From: Faecalibacterium sp. | GTDB lineage: Bacteria > Bacillota > Clostridia > Oscillospirales > Ruminococcaceae | Reading direction: 5' to 3' | Assembly: GCA_029264955.1 (NCBI GenBank) | Contig: JARHYC010000006.1 | Coordinates: forward strand, 60,064-124,063 | DNA: 64,000 nt | Shown: positions 24,338 to 33,294 of the stretch, in pieces | Layout: each line of letters opens with the position of its first letter | How positions within the stretch are numbered: the first letter of the stretch is position 1 | Translations under genes and position numbers: made by a program | Notes under the pieces: generated by a model | The model's database searches: none | What the model saw: the letters and a program-made list of their open reading frames with translations, nothing else | What the model was told of the DNA's origin: nothing

Positions 24338-25351
24338 ATGAGCAAGGTTTATATCCCCGAAGGGTATACACCCAAATTAAACCTGTACGATACACAGCGT
24401 GCCATCGGTACCATCAAGCGGCTGTTTGCAGATACACTGTGTGCTACGTTGAGCCTGCACCGTGTATCTGCACCGCTGTTTCTGGAAACAGGAACCGGTC
24501 TGAATGATGATTTGAGCGGCGTAGAACGAAAAGTCACCTTTGATGTGCGGGATACCGGCACACAGGCAGAAGTGGTACAGAGTTTGGCAAAGTGGAAACG
24601 TCAGGCATTGAAGGAATATGGCTTCCATGAGGGTAAAGGTTTGTATACCGACATGAACGCGATTCGCCGGGAAGAGGAACTGGACAATCTCCACTCTATT
24701 TATGTGGACCAGTGGGACTGGGAAAAGGTCATCTCAGAAAAAGACCGGACCGAAGCATACTTGAAACAGACGGTGCGCGCCATTGTTGCGGCTGTGTGCG
24801 CCACTGAAATGAACTTACACGCTACGTTTCCCCAGCTGGAAGGCTTGCCGCTTCACAGCCCGCATGTAACTTTTATTACCACTCAGCAGCTGGAGGACCT
24901 GTATCCGGACAAAACACCCAAAGAGCGTGAAAATGCATTTGTGCGTGCCAACTCCACCACGTTTCTGATGAAAATTGGTCAAAACCTGAAAAGCGGCAAA
25001 CCCCACGACAGCCGTGCGCCGGACTACGACGACTGGGAGCTGAACGGCGATATTCTGTTCTGGAATGATACGCTGGGCTGCAGCTTTGAGCTGAGCAGCA
25101 TGGGCATTCGTGTCAACCCGGAAAGTCTGGACCGTCAGCTGCACCTTTCCGGCCATGATGATCGCCGCAGTTTGCCTTTCCACAAAGCTCTGCTGGCTGG
25201 CGAATTGCCCTGTGCCATCGGCGGCGGTATTGGTCAGAGCCGACTGTGTATGCTGCTTTTGGGCAGCTGCCATATCGGCGAAGTTCAGGCAAGCATTTGG
25301 GATGCCGATACGCACAAAATTTGCGCAGAGGCTGGAATTCCTCTGCTGTAA
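24338..25351 (+). CDS. asnA: Aspartate-ammonia ligase (asparagine synthetase A)
   Basis: 337 aa, usual length for AsnA. It makes asparagine from aspartate and ammonia with ATP, using a class II synthetase-like fold. Typical segments are the N-terminal IKRLFADTLCATLSLHRVSAPLF, GTGLNDDLSGVERKV, FHEGKGLYTDMNAIRREE and the C-terminal GGGIGQSRLCMLLLG. GGGAGGA precedes the ATG. It is divergent from the T-box/cysS unit and monocistronic, with a possible repressor site over its promoter. Confidence 0.96.
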   Translation: MSKVYIPEGYTPKLNLYDTQRAIGTIKRLFADTLCATLSLHRVSAPLFLETGTGLNDDLSGVERKVTFDVRDTGTQAEVVQSLAKWKRQALKEYGFHEGKGLYTDMNAIRREEELDNLHSIYVDQWDWEKVISEKDRTEAYLKQTVRAIVAAVCATEMNLHATFPQLEGLPLHSPHVTFITTQQLEDLYPDKTPKERENAFVRANSTTFLMKIGQNLKSGKPHDSRAPDYDDWELNGDILFWNDTLGCSFELSSMGIRVNPESLDRQLHLSGHDDRRSLPFHKALLAGELPCAIGGGIGQSRLCMLLLGSCHIGEVQASIWDADTHKICAEAGIPLL

Positions 25352-25361
25352 ACAAAACAAG

Positions 25362-25401
25362 AAAAGCGGCGCACAGTTTTGCACTGTGCGCCGCTTTCTT
25401 G
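25362..25401. terminator. Bidirectional terminator between asnA and pgsA
   Basis: 12-bp stem GCGGCGCACAGT/ACTGTGCGCCGC with flanking A- and T-rich runs. Confidence 0.9.
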
Positions 25402-25428
25402 TTGAAAGTTTACGGGAAACTATATGAT

Positions 25429-26010
25429 TTACTTTGCGTTCTGGATAAAACTGCGATTATCCCACAGATACTTCAGACCTGATACTGCAGTCACGATTGC
25501 AACCAGCCAGCACAGCCCCTGGGTAATACCGCTCAGCAATGCTTCGTTGCCGGTAGAAGCAAAGCCCATTGCAAAGTAATAGAAGATAATGGTCAGCATC
25601 TGCAAAACAGTCTTGACCTTGCCCCACATATTGGCTGCAATGACCTTACCATCCTTTGCGCCGGCAGCAACCATGCGCAGACCGGACACAGAAAATTCGC
25701 GCGCCAGAATAATAGCCAGCACAATCGGGCTGCACACGCCGTCACGCATCATGTACAGGAAAGCGACCGTCGTCAGTAGCTTATCGGCCAGCGGGTCGGA
25801 AAACTTACCGAAATCGGTAACCATATTCCACTTGCGCGCCAAATAACCATCCAGAAAATCGGTAAAGCTGGCCGCAGCAAATACAACACCTGCCACCAGA
25901 TAGAGTGTAGGATTAAAGCTGGCTGTGCCAAACTGAGACATCGTCGTGAATACCATAAACACCGGCACCAGCAGCATACGAACCAACGTGAGCTTATTGG
26001 GTAAATTCAT
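25429..26010 (-). CDS. pgsA: CDP-diacylglycerol-glycerol-3-phosphate 3-phosphatidyltransferase
   Basis: 193-aa integral membrane enzyme that makes phosphatidylglycerol phosphate. The CDP-alcohol phosphotransferase signature DG-x2-AR-x8-G-x3-D-x3-D is intact in DGYLARK...GKFSDPLADK (about residues 59-81). The remaining sequence is hydrophobic helices. CGGAGGAA precedes the ATG. It follows rimO on the same strand, separated by a hairpin. Confidence 0.93.
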   Translation of the reverse strand: MNLPNKLTLVRMLLVPVFMVFTTMSQFGTASFNPTLYLVAGVVFAAASFTDFLDGYLARKWNMVTDFGKFSDPLADKLLTTVAFLYMMRDGVCSPIVLAIILAREFSVSGLRMVAAGAKDGKVIAANMWGKVKTVLQMLTIIFYYFAMGFASTGNEALLSGITQGLCWLVAIVTAVSGLKYLWDNRSFIQNAK

Positions 26011-26054
26011 TTTGCTTTCCTCCGTTTTGGATATATCATACTCCTAACTATACA

Positions 26055-26103
26055 CGAAAGCCCACCCGTTGGCAAGTAATGCCAAACAGATGGGCTTTCG
26101 TTA
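26055..26103 (-). terminator. Hairpin after rimO
   Basis: CGAAAGCCCA/TGGGCTTTCG outer stem with an inner stem TTGGCA/TGCCAA. It is a probable terminator, although the T run is short. Confidence 0.6.
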
Positions 26104-26107
26104 TCTC

Positions 26108-27430
26108 TTATTTTACAACTTCGCCATACAAATCATACAAATCGCTGTCCGTAATATGTACCTGATAGAAGGTACCCGGATACAGCGGCTGCTCGCTGTT
26201 GACGCATACATTGCCGTCGATTTCAGGAGCGTCTGCCTTGGTACGCAGCAGGTAGAGACCGCTTTCCTCGTCGATGCCGTCGCAGATGCACTCCAGCGTC
26301 TGACCCACACGGGCAGCCTGCTTTGCAGCCATAATACCGACCTGCACGTCCATAATGACATCGGCACGCTTCTGCTTTACTTCTTCATCGACCTGATTCT
26401 CCATGCGGGCAGCCACAGTGTTTTCCTCTGCGGAGTAAGCAAAGCAACCCAAACGCTCAAACTGCATTTCCTTTACGAAATTGCACAGCTCTTCAAATTG
26501 CTCATCCGTCTCACCGGGGAAACCTGCAATCAGTGTGGTGCGCAGGGTAATGCCGGGAATCTCAGTGCGCAGCTTGTTGATGACCTGAACCAGTTCGTCA
26601 TGGGTGCTGCGGCGGTTCATGTTCTTCAAAATGGTATCGTTGCAGTGCTGGATAGGCAAATCCAAATACGGCAGAACCTTTTTATTACGCTTCATCGCAG
26701 CGATAAAATCGTCGGTGATTCGCTCGGGGTAAGCGTAAAGGATACGAATCCAGCGAATGCCCTCGATGGCATTCAGCTGATCCAGCAGTTCACAAATACT
26801 GCCGGGCTTGCCCCAGTCCTCACCGTAAGCGGTGGGGTCCTGTGCAACTATAATCAGCTCCTGTACGCCTTCGCCAGCCAGCCAGCGTGCCTCTGCAACA
26901 CAGTCATTCATATCACGGCTGTGCAGCGGACCACGAATCAGTGGGATTGCGCAGTAATGGCAGCGATTGTTGCAACCCTCTGCAATTTTCAGGTAAGCAT
27001 AGTGTGCCGGCGTACCGATCACGCGCTTGCCACCGATAGGGAATTCTTTCTTGGGACCATATGCTTCTACCTGCTCACCATGGCATACACGGTCCAGCAC
27101 AGCGCAGATAGCCGGGTTAGAAGCACAGCCCACCACAGCATCCACTTCAGGAATCTCATTCACAATGTCGCTCTTGTAGCGCTCTGCCAGGCAGCCTGTA
27201 ACCAAAACTTTCAGGTTGGGGTTTGCCTCTTTATAAGAGCAGGCGGTCAAAATATTTTCGATGGCTTCGGTCTTTGCGCTCTCGATAAAGCCGCAGGTGT
27301 TCACCAAAATAGCATCTGCTTCAGCCATATCTGCCACAGTCTCGTGTCCGGCGGCCAGCAGGCTATGGACCATCACGTCCAGGTCTACCTGGTTTTTCGG
27401 GCAGCCAAGGGAAATACAGGCGATCTTCAT
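26108..27430 (-). CDS. rimO: Ribosomal protein S12 methylthiotransferase
   Basis: 440 aa. A radical SAM enzyme that adds a methylthio group to an aspartate of ribosomal protein S12. The N-terminal cluster domain opens with ISLGCPKNQVDLD. The radical SAM motif CNNRCHYCAIP lies around residue 145. A C-terminal TRAM domain ends the protein. GCPKNQVD rather than GCQMN separates RimO from MiaB. AAAGAGG precedes the ATG. It follows recX by 21 bp, so it probably belongs to the recA-recX-rimO unit. Confidence 0.94.
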   Translation of the reverse strand: MKIACISLGCPKNQVDLDVMVHSLLAAGHETVADMAEADAILVNTCGFIESAKTEAIENILTACSYKEANPNLKVLVTGCLAERYKSDIVNEIPEVDAVVGCASNPAICAVLDRVCHGEQVEAYGPKKEFPIGGKRVIGTPAHYAYLKIAEGCNNRCHYCAIPLIRGPLHSRDMNDCVAEARWLAGEGVQELIIVAQDPTAYGEDWGKPGSICELLDQLNAIEGIRWIRILYAYPERITDDFIAAMKRNKKVLPYLDLPIQHCNDTILKNMNRRSTHDELVQVINKLRTEIPGITLRTTLIAGFPGETDEQFEELCNFVKEMQFERLGCFAYSAEENTVAARMENQVDEEVKQKRADVIMDVQVGIMAAKQAARVGQTLECICDGIDEESGLYLLRTKADAPEIDGNVCVNSEQPLYPGTFYQVHITDSDLYDLYGEVVK

Positions 27431-27451
27431 AATTGTACCTCTTTGTTGTTT

Positions 27452-27955
27452 TTATGCTTGCCGGGTCACGCTTGCAACAGCGTCCCGGGCTACGCGATAG
27501 GAAAATCCACGTCTTGCCAGTGCAGCCAGAACCAAATCCTGCCGCCCCTCTTCCAAACGGCGTGTATACTGGCGCTGCACTAAAATCTGCGCAGCTTCCA
27601 GCTCTGGGTCTACACCGGGTTCTTGTTCATTATACAGCGCATCCAGGGTATCTGCAATCAATTCCCTATCAATCCCTTTGCGCCGCAGCGTATCCGCAAT
27701 CGCACGGCGGGATTTATGCTGCATCAGCAGGCTACGCGCCCGCACACGCGCATACCTTGCATCATCCAGATAGTGCAGACGTATCATCTCGGAAACAGCA
27801 TAAGCCGCCGCTTCTTCCGTGAAGCGGCGGCACAGCCGATCGTATAAGCCCTGACAAGAAAAATCCTGTCCCGTTAAAAGCTCTAATGCCTTATCCCGTG
27901 CTGGAGCGCGCTCCGCACATTTTTCTTCCGGTTTTCTTCGATAGCTCCAGGCCAA
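27452..27955 (-). CDS. recX: RecX, regulator of RecA
   Basis: 167 aa, all-helical, built from three tandem RecX three-helix repeats (e.g. ARDKALELLTGQDFSCQGLYDRL, YLDDARYARVRARSLL). RecX binds and limits RecA filaments. The start is TTG at 27955, three bases after the recA stop, with GGAGG inside the recA end 8 nt upstream, which indicates translational coupling. Confidence 0.9.
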   Translation of the reverse strand: MAWSYRRKPEEKCAERAPARDKALELLTGQDFSCQGLYDRLCRRFTEEAAAYAVSEMIRLHYLDDARYARVRARSLLMQHKSRRAIADTLRRKGIDRELIADTLDALYNEQEPGVDPELEAAQILVQRQYTRRLEEGRQDLVLAALARRGFSYRVARDAVASVTRQA

Positions 27956-27958
27956 GGT

Positions 27959-29125
27959 TTAGTCCTCCACCATAATGTCCAGTTCACTTTCACTGGTCTT
28001 TGCGGGAGCCTTCACAGCGGGTTCCGCATTCGCATCCGCAGGAGTAACCGCCGGCGAATCCGGTGCCGTAGTTGCGGCAGTCTTTGCACCCTTGCGCTGG
28101 GGCAGCAGCTTGTCTGCATTGGCACGAATCTGGCCTTCGATATCCGCACGAATCTCGTTGTTTTCCTTCAGGAAGTTCTTAGCGTTATCACGGCCCTGAC
28201 CCAAACGGATATCGCCGTAGCTGAAGTAGGCACCGCTCTTCTGCAGGATACCCAGCTTGACACCCATATCCAAGATTTCGCCCACCTTGGAAATACCCTC
28301 ACCGAACATGATGTCAAATTCAGCCTCACGGAAAGGAGGAGCCACCTTGTTCTTGACGACCTTTGCGCGAGTGCGGTTACCGATGAACTGTCCCGAAGAA
28401 TCCTTCAAGCCTTCTACGCGGCGCACATCCACACGCACAGAAGCGTAATATTTCAGTGCCCGACCACCAGTGGTGACTTCCGGGTTGCCGTACACAACGC
28501 CAACCTTTTCACGCAGCTGGTTGATGAAGATGCAGACCGTGTTGGTCTTGCCGATGATACCGGTCAACTTACGGAGAGCCTGGCTCATCAAACGAGCGTG
28601 CAGACCAACGTGACTGTCGCCCATTTCGCCTTCGATTTCCGCACGGGGTACCATAGCAGCGACAGAGTCGATGACGATCGCATCGATTGCGCCGGAACGC
28701 ACCAGTGCTTCGGTAATTTCCAGTGCTTGCTCACCGGTATCCGGCTGGCTTACCAGCAGAGAATCAATATCTACACCCAGTGCCGATGCATAGGTGGGGT
28801 CCAGCGCGTGTTCTACGTCAATAAAAGCAACTTCGCCGCCCAGACGCTGTGCTTCTGCCAGAACGTGCAGCGCCAGTGTGGTTTTACCACTGGATTCCGG
28901 ACCATACACTTCGATGATACGGCCACGAGGCATACCGCCCACACCCAGCGCCAAGTCCAAGCCCAAGCTGCCGGTGGAAACTGCATCCACCTGCATGCCT
29001 ACGTTATCGCCCAGCTTCATGATAGCGCCTTTGCCGAACTGCTTTTCAATCTGTGCCAGCGCATTTGCCAGTGCGTCCTGCTTACCAGCCACAGCCTTTG
29101 CTGCGTTCTTTTTCTCTGCTGCCAT
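27959..29125 (-). CDS. recA: Recombinase RecA
   Basis: 388 aa. Walker A GPESSGKT at residues 75-82. The [17 protein letters not shown] and [14 protein letters not shown] segments are typical. The DNA-binding loops L1/L2 and an acidic, Ala/Pro/Thr-rich C-terminal tail (from about 345) are present. It catalyses strand exchange and activates LexA. AAAGGAG lies 12 nt upstream of the ATG. No canonical Firmicute LexA box (CGAACN4GTTCG) is visible upstream. Confidence 0.98.
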   Translation of the reverse strand: MAAEKKNAAKAVAGKQDALANALAQIEKQFGKGAIMKLGDNVGMQVDAVSTGSLGLDLALGVGGMPRGRIIEVYGPESSGKTTLALHVLAEAQRLGGEVAFIDVEHALDPTYASALGVDIDSLLVSQPDTGEQALEITEALVRSGAIDAIVIDSVAAMVPRAEIEGEMGDSHVGLHARLMSQALRKLTGIIGKTNTVCIFINQLREKVGVVYGNPEVTTGGRALKYYASVRVDVRRVEGLKDSSGQFIGNRTRAKVVKNKVAPPFREAEFDIMFGEGISKVGEILDMGVKLGILQKSGAYFSYGDIRLGQGRDNAKNFLKENNEIRADIEGQIRANADKLLPQRKGAKTAATTAPDSPAVTPADANAEPAVKAPAKTSESELDIMVED

Positions 29126-29193
29126 GTTTTCGATTCGCTCCTTTATGCCTGCGCCATGCCGAAGCGGCGCGTATTCGTTTACTCACAAAAGGT

Positions 29194-29222
29194 ATTATAC
29201 ACGTTTTTGTTGCAAAACACAA
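29194..29222 (-). promoter_or_regulatory. Promoter of recA
   Basis: TTGTGT and TATAAT, 17-bp spacer, about 70 nt before the recA start. Confidence 0.55.
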
Positions 29223-29305
29223 CCATTAGTTGTAGAATTTTTCTTTTACTTTTCTCTTTTTGACAACATTAGTATACCCAATTATTTATCCTATAATGAG
29301 GACTT

Positions 29306-30163
29306 TCAAAACGGGCGTCGTGCCAGAACACAGCGGTCGTTACCTGCGTAATCTTTTTTCGTCTGCACATCTGTCCAGCCCGCATCCCGCAGCAACTGTT
29401 CCACCTGTTCTGCCTGTTCCCAGCCAATTTCCAGTGCCATCCACCCGCCTGGGTGCATAGAACGCAGATACTGCTGTGCCAGCACACGATAGAACATCAG
29501 ACCATCCGTACCGCCATCCAGTGCCATTGCAGGCTCCTGTGCAACTTCAGGCTGCAAGTCTTCCATTTCATCCGCTGTCAGATAAGGCGGATTGCACAAA
29601 AGCACATCCAGACTTTCCGGCGCAAGCGATTCATAATAGGTAAACAAGTCTCCCAGTTCCGCCTGCACAGTCAAGGGACGCAATGCCTGTACCGCATTCT
29701 TTTTCAGGTACTGAAATGCCTCCGGGCTTTTTTCTATACAGGTAACCTGCGCCGACGGCCAGAAGCGTTTGCATCCAATGCCTAATGCACCGGTTCCGGC
29801 ACACAAATCCAGTACCTTGCGGGGTGCTTCTTTCAGCACGGTCTGCAAGCTCTCCAGAATGGTTTCGGTATCCGCACGGGGGCAAAGCACACCTGGCCCT
29901 ACCGCCAGCTCAAAATCCAGAAACGGCCAACTGCCACAGATGTACTGCAGCGGCTCCCGGGTCTCCCGACGGGCAGTATAACTTTCCAATATTTCCGCCT
30001 GCTGTTCGGTCAATGGCAGCACACAGGTACGTACCTCTCGCCCTAAGACCAGCCGTACCAGCTGCAAGGCATCAAAGTCCGCATCCGGGCATTCAGCTGC
30101 CTGCAAGCGCTGTGTCACAGCCTGTACCGCTTTCCGCGGGGTCAGTCCCACAAAGCTTACCAT
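29306..30163 (-). CDS. prmC: Release factor glutamine methyltransferase
   Basis: 285 aa. It methylates the GGQ glutamine of peptide release factors. The N-terminal helical domain is followed by the SAM-binding DLCAGTGALGIG motif (around 118) and the catalytic NPPY motif in LLCNPPYLTADEM. The ATG overlaps the stop codon of the upstream DUF1385 gene (30157-30163), with GGAGG 7 nt before it, so the two are translationally coupled. Confidence 0.94.
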   Translation of the reverse strand: MVSFVGLTPRKAVQAVTQRLQAAECPDADFDALQLVRLVLGREVRTCVLPLTEQQAEILESYTARRETREPLQYICGSWPFLDFELAVGPGVLCPRADTETILESLQTVLKEAPRKVLDLCAGTGALGIGCKRFWPSAQVTCIEKSPEAFQYLKKNAVQALRPLTVQAELGDLFTYYESLAPESLDVLLCNPPYLTADEMEDLQPEVAQEPAMALDGGTDGLMFYRVLAQQYLRSMHPGGWMALEIGWEQAEQVEQLLRDAGWTDVQTKKDYAGNDRCVLARRPF

Positions 30164-31098
30164 TTACCATCCTCCGGATTTTCCGGCAGAACAGGGGTCA
30201 CTGCTGCAATAGCAGCTTCAATCATGCTGTCGTCCGGCTCAAAAACAGTCAAACGCTGTACCCACAGCCCCGGCGCGCGAATGATCCGGGTGAGCCAGTT
30301 ATCACAGCGACCGCACAGCTTCAGCAACTCGTAACCAATCCCCATGACCACCGGCAGCAAAAGTAGTTTATACAGCACACGCAGTGCTGCATTCCCCCAA
30401 GGCAGAACACCATACAGGAACACGCTGATGATGATAATCAAAACCAGGAAACTGGTACCGCAGCGGGGATGAAAACGGGTATATTTGCGCACATTCTCCA
30501 CAGTCAGCTCCTCACCGGCTTCGTAACAGGCAATGGTTTTATGCTCTGCACCATGATACTGGAACACGCGATGAATTTCTTTCATCTTGCTGACCATCAC
30601 CATATAAGTCAGGAAAATACTTACCTTGCACAGTGCCTCCAGAATAGTCCTGCCCCAGCGGCCCATCGGAATAAAATAATTCACACCGCTTGCAATTGCA
30701 GTAGGCAGCACACCAAATAGAACCAACGCCAGCGCAACACCCATGAAAGCTGCACACATCATGAAAAAGTTTTCTGCTTTTTCACCCAGATGGTCGGTAA
30801 GCCACCTTTCGAACTTAGAGGGCTCTTCCTCTTCATAGTCATCGCCCATACTCACCTGAGCAGAATGCATCAGGTAGCGGTAGCCGGTAATCAGACTATC
30901 CACCATCGAGCAAGTACCTCGCACAAAGGGAATTTTCTGCCAGAAATAATGTTTGACGGGTTCTTCGGTAATATCCAGCGTACCGTCCGGGCGGCGTACT
31001 GCGCAGGCAATCTTTTCTGGTCCGCGCATCATAATGCCTTCCATCAAAGCCTGACCGCCCACACTGGTCTTAAACTTACAGGTTTCTTGTTGTTTCAT
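30157..31098 (-). CDS. DUF1385 (YqhQ-type) membrane protein
   Basis: 313 aa. Starts with the family signature GGQALMEGIMMRGP. A conserved central block FQYHGAEHKTIACYE and TRFHPRCGTSFL carries His and Cys residues that could bind metal, between about four membrane helices. The family often neighbours prmC/prfA in Firmicutes, as here. Its function is not established. It starts 9 bp after the sensor kinase gene, so transcription may continue from the two-component operon. Confidence 0.88.
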   Translation of the reverse strand: MKQQETCKFKTSVGGQALMEGIMMRGPEKIACAVRRPDGTLDITEEPVKHYFWQKIPFVRGTCSMVDSLITGYRYLMHSAQVSMGDDYEEEEPSKFERWLTDHLGEKAENFFMMCAAFMGVALALVLFGVLPTAIASGVNYFIPMGRWGRTILEALCKVSIFLTYMVMVSKMKEIHRVFQYHGAEHKTIACYEAGEELTVENVRKYTRFHPRCGTSFLVLIIIISVFLYGVLPWGNAALRVLYKLLLLPVVMGIGYELLKLCGRCDNWLTRIIRAPGLWVQRLTVFEPDDSMIEAAIAAVTPVLPENPEDGKW

Positions 31099-31107
31099 CA
31101 GATTCTC

Positions 31108-32547
31108 CTATTCCGCCTGCGGCTTTTTATCCGGTTTGTACAGCGGCAAACCTAGAGTAACGACCGTACCCCGGCCCAGTGTACTGCGAATATCCAGTGT
31201 ACCGTTTTGCGCTGTCATGATTTCATCCACCAAAGCCAATCCGATACCACTGCCCCACACAGCGTTCTTTCCTTTATAAAATTTGGATTTCACATTGCTC
31301 AGGTCTGTCGGTGAGATTCCTCGCCCCTGATCAAAGATTTCCACAAAGGCTTTCTTTTTGCCAGCCCATACCTTTACAGTGATACGACCGCCCATCATAG
31401 AATACTTTACCGCATTGTCCATCACATTGATGAATACCTGCCGCAGACGATCCGGATCTGCGAAAACCGGGATGGTTTCTTCTGGTTCGTCATATACCAG
31501 ATTCAAACCATTTTGAGTACATCGCGGCTCCAGGAACAACACCGCATCCGTAACTTCCGCTACTAAATCCAGCGGCTGCATTACAACCGGTAAGCGACCA
31601 TTTTGCAAGCGGGAAAAATCCAACAGTTCTTCCACCATGTTATACAACCGATCTGCTTCGGAACGAATGATGGAAAGCCCCTTACTGTAATTTTCATCCG
31701 TTGGGTCATGAATCATTTCCAGTGTTTCGATCCAGCCCTTGATACTGGTCAATGGGGTGCGCAGTTCATGGGATACCGAACTGATAAATTCATTTTGAAT
31801 CCGCTCTGTTTCCGCTAAGCCTTCTGCCATCTGATTGATGGAGACACTCAAACGATCGATTTCATCCCGGCTGTCGCCCTTGGCTGGCAGTCGCACACTC
31901 AAATCACCGGCCGCAATGCTGGCTGCGGTGCGTTCCATATCGCCCAGCGGCTGCACAATGCTGCGCACAAAGTACATACCAGATACCACTGCACCGCCCA
32001 AAATTGTAGCAACTACCAGCAAGCTGAGAAAAACCACATGGCGCATTTGGGCATCCACCAGCGTTAGACTGGTCACCAGACGCAAGGCCGCCACATCTTC
32101 GGTATTGTAAGGCAACAGCATACAGGATGCCATCACCCATTCGCCCGTATCTGTTTTGTAGGTAGCGCTGCCATTTAAGCCATCCAACTGCGCTTCGGAA
32201 AAGTCTTTTGTACCAACTATCCCCTCAACCGAAACACCACTGGTCGAAGCAATCACATCGCCCCACGCATCCAGCAGCATAAACTCGAATTTATCTTTTT
32301 CCTGAAATTGCTCCACCATACGGCGCAGCGCCATACTGCGGGCATGCGCTGTTGCGCCTTCGCTTTCTCCGGCATATGTATTCAGCTGACCGATCATCGT
32401 TGAAAACTGCATCTGCATTTTCTGGCGCACGCTGCTGTAACAGCTTTGGCTGTATAGCTTCAAAAAGACTGCCTCTGCCAACAAAACCACCAGCACAATC
32501 GTAAGCAGGCTGCCTTTCAGCCAACGCCGCGTAATCCCACTTCGCAT
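31108..32547 (-). CDS. Sensor histidine kinase
   Basis: 479 aa. A transmembrane helix at about 12-33, an extracytoplasmic sensor of about 130 residues, a second helix at about 172-192, a HAMP domain, then the HisKA H-box (SSVSHELRTPLTS) and a HATPase domain (N box FINVMDNAVKYS, G boxes DQGRGIS and GSGIGLAL). It signals to the response regulator encoded upstream. The ATG at 32547 has AAAGGGGGG nearby. An ATG at 32568 is possible but lacks a good RBS. Confidence 0.92.
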   Translation of the reverse strand: MRSGITRRWLKGSLLTIVLVVLLAEAVFLKLYSQSCYSSVRQKMQMQFSTMIGQLNTYAGESEGATAHARSMALRRMVEQFQEKDKFEFMLLDAWGDVIASTSGVSVEGIVGTKDFSEAQLDGLNGSATYKTDTGEWVMASCMLLPYNTEDVAALRLVTSLTLVDAQMRHVVFLSLLVVATILGGAVVSGMYFVRSIVQPLGDMERTAASIAAGDLSVRLPAKGDSRDEIDRLSVSINQMAEGLAETERIQNEFISSVSHELRTPLTSIKGWIETLEMIHDPTDENYSKGLSIIRSEADRLYNMVEELLDFSRLQNGRLPVVMQPLDLVAEVTDAVLFLEPRCTQNGLNLVYDEPEETIPVFADPDRLRQVFINVMDNAVKYSMMGGRITVKVWAGKKKAFVEIFDQGRGISPTDLSNVKSKFYKGKNAVWGSGIGLALVDEIMTAQNGTLDIRSTLGRGTVVTLGLPLYKPDKKPQAE

Positions 32548-32580
32548 CAGACAGCCCCCCTTTCCCATTTATGCCGATTG

Positions 32581-33267
32581 TTAATTCCAGCGATAACCAT
32601 ATCCCCACACTGTAAGAATGTGCTTAGGGTTAGATGGTTCCTCTTCGATTTTCATACGCAGCCGGCGAATATTTACATCCACGATTTTCACATCGCCGAA
32701 ATAATTTTCGCCCCATACACCCTTCAGGATTTTTTCTCGCTCCAGCGCTATCCCTACATTTTCAAAGAACAGCTCCATGATTTGAAATTCCACCTGCGTC
32801 AAATCAATCGACTGCCCATTTTTTGAAAAGGTACGGCTGCTCTTATCCAGAACAAACGCTCCGGATTCCAAGTGTCCAGCGCTTTCCGCTGCCGGTGCAC
32901 GTGTCACCCGTCGGCACAGCGCATCCAGTCGGGCAAGCAGTTCACTCACAGAAAACGGCTTTGTGATATAGTCATCCGCACCGAGGGAAAGGCCGCGAAT
33001 CTTATCAATTTCCTGCCCCTTTGCACTCACAATGATAATACCAATGGCATCATCTTTTTTGCGAATCTCTTCGCACAGAGAAAAACCGTTCATCCCCGGC
33101 AGCATCACATCCAGCAGGGCGGCATCACAAGGTTCGCTCTTCGCCAATAACTCCAATGCCTGTTCTGCGCTTTCCGCCTCCACGGCTTCCATCCCGTGCA
33201 TCTTCAGATTCAGTGCAACCATTTCTCGAATGCTTGCCTCGTCCTCTACCACCAAAATACGCTTCAT
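32581..33267 (-). CDS. OmpR-family response regulator
   Basis: 228 aa. The receiver domain has the acidic pair in VVEDEAS, the phospho-acceptor Asp in LLDVMLPG near residue 54, and Lys in YITKPF. The C-terminal winged helix (about 130-228) ends TVWGYGYRW. It is a DNA-binding partner of the adjacent kinase. AAAAGGAG precedes the ATG. Gene order lipoprotein, regulator, kinase suggests the lipoprotein participates in sensing or is the operon's first effector. Confidence 0.95.
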   Translation of the reverse strand: MKRILVVEDEASIREMVALNLKMHGMEAVEAESAEQALELLAKSEPCDAALLDVMLPGMNGFSLCEEIRKKDDAIGIIIVSAKGQEIDKIRGLSLGADDYITKPFSVSELLARLDALCRRVTRAPAAESAGHLESGAFVLDKSSRTFSKNGQSIDLTQVEFQIMELFFENVGIALEREKILKGVWGENYFGDVKIVDVNIRRLRMKIEEEPSNPKHILTVWGYGYRWN

Positions 33268-33294
33268 GGTTGTCGTTTCTCCTTTTGGAAATCG

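Noticed and set aside
29126..29260. LexA (SOS) box upstream of recA
   Set aside because: No CGAACN4GTTCG-like palindrome was found. A GTTTT...AAAAC repeat has only 5-bp arms.
29260..29300. Plus-strand TTGACA with TATAAT-like boxes antisense to prmC
   Set aside because: The spacing to TATAAT is wrong (26 bp) and no gene lies downstream on that strand. A weak antisense start cannot be excluded.
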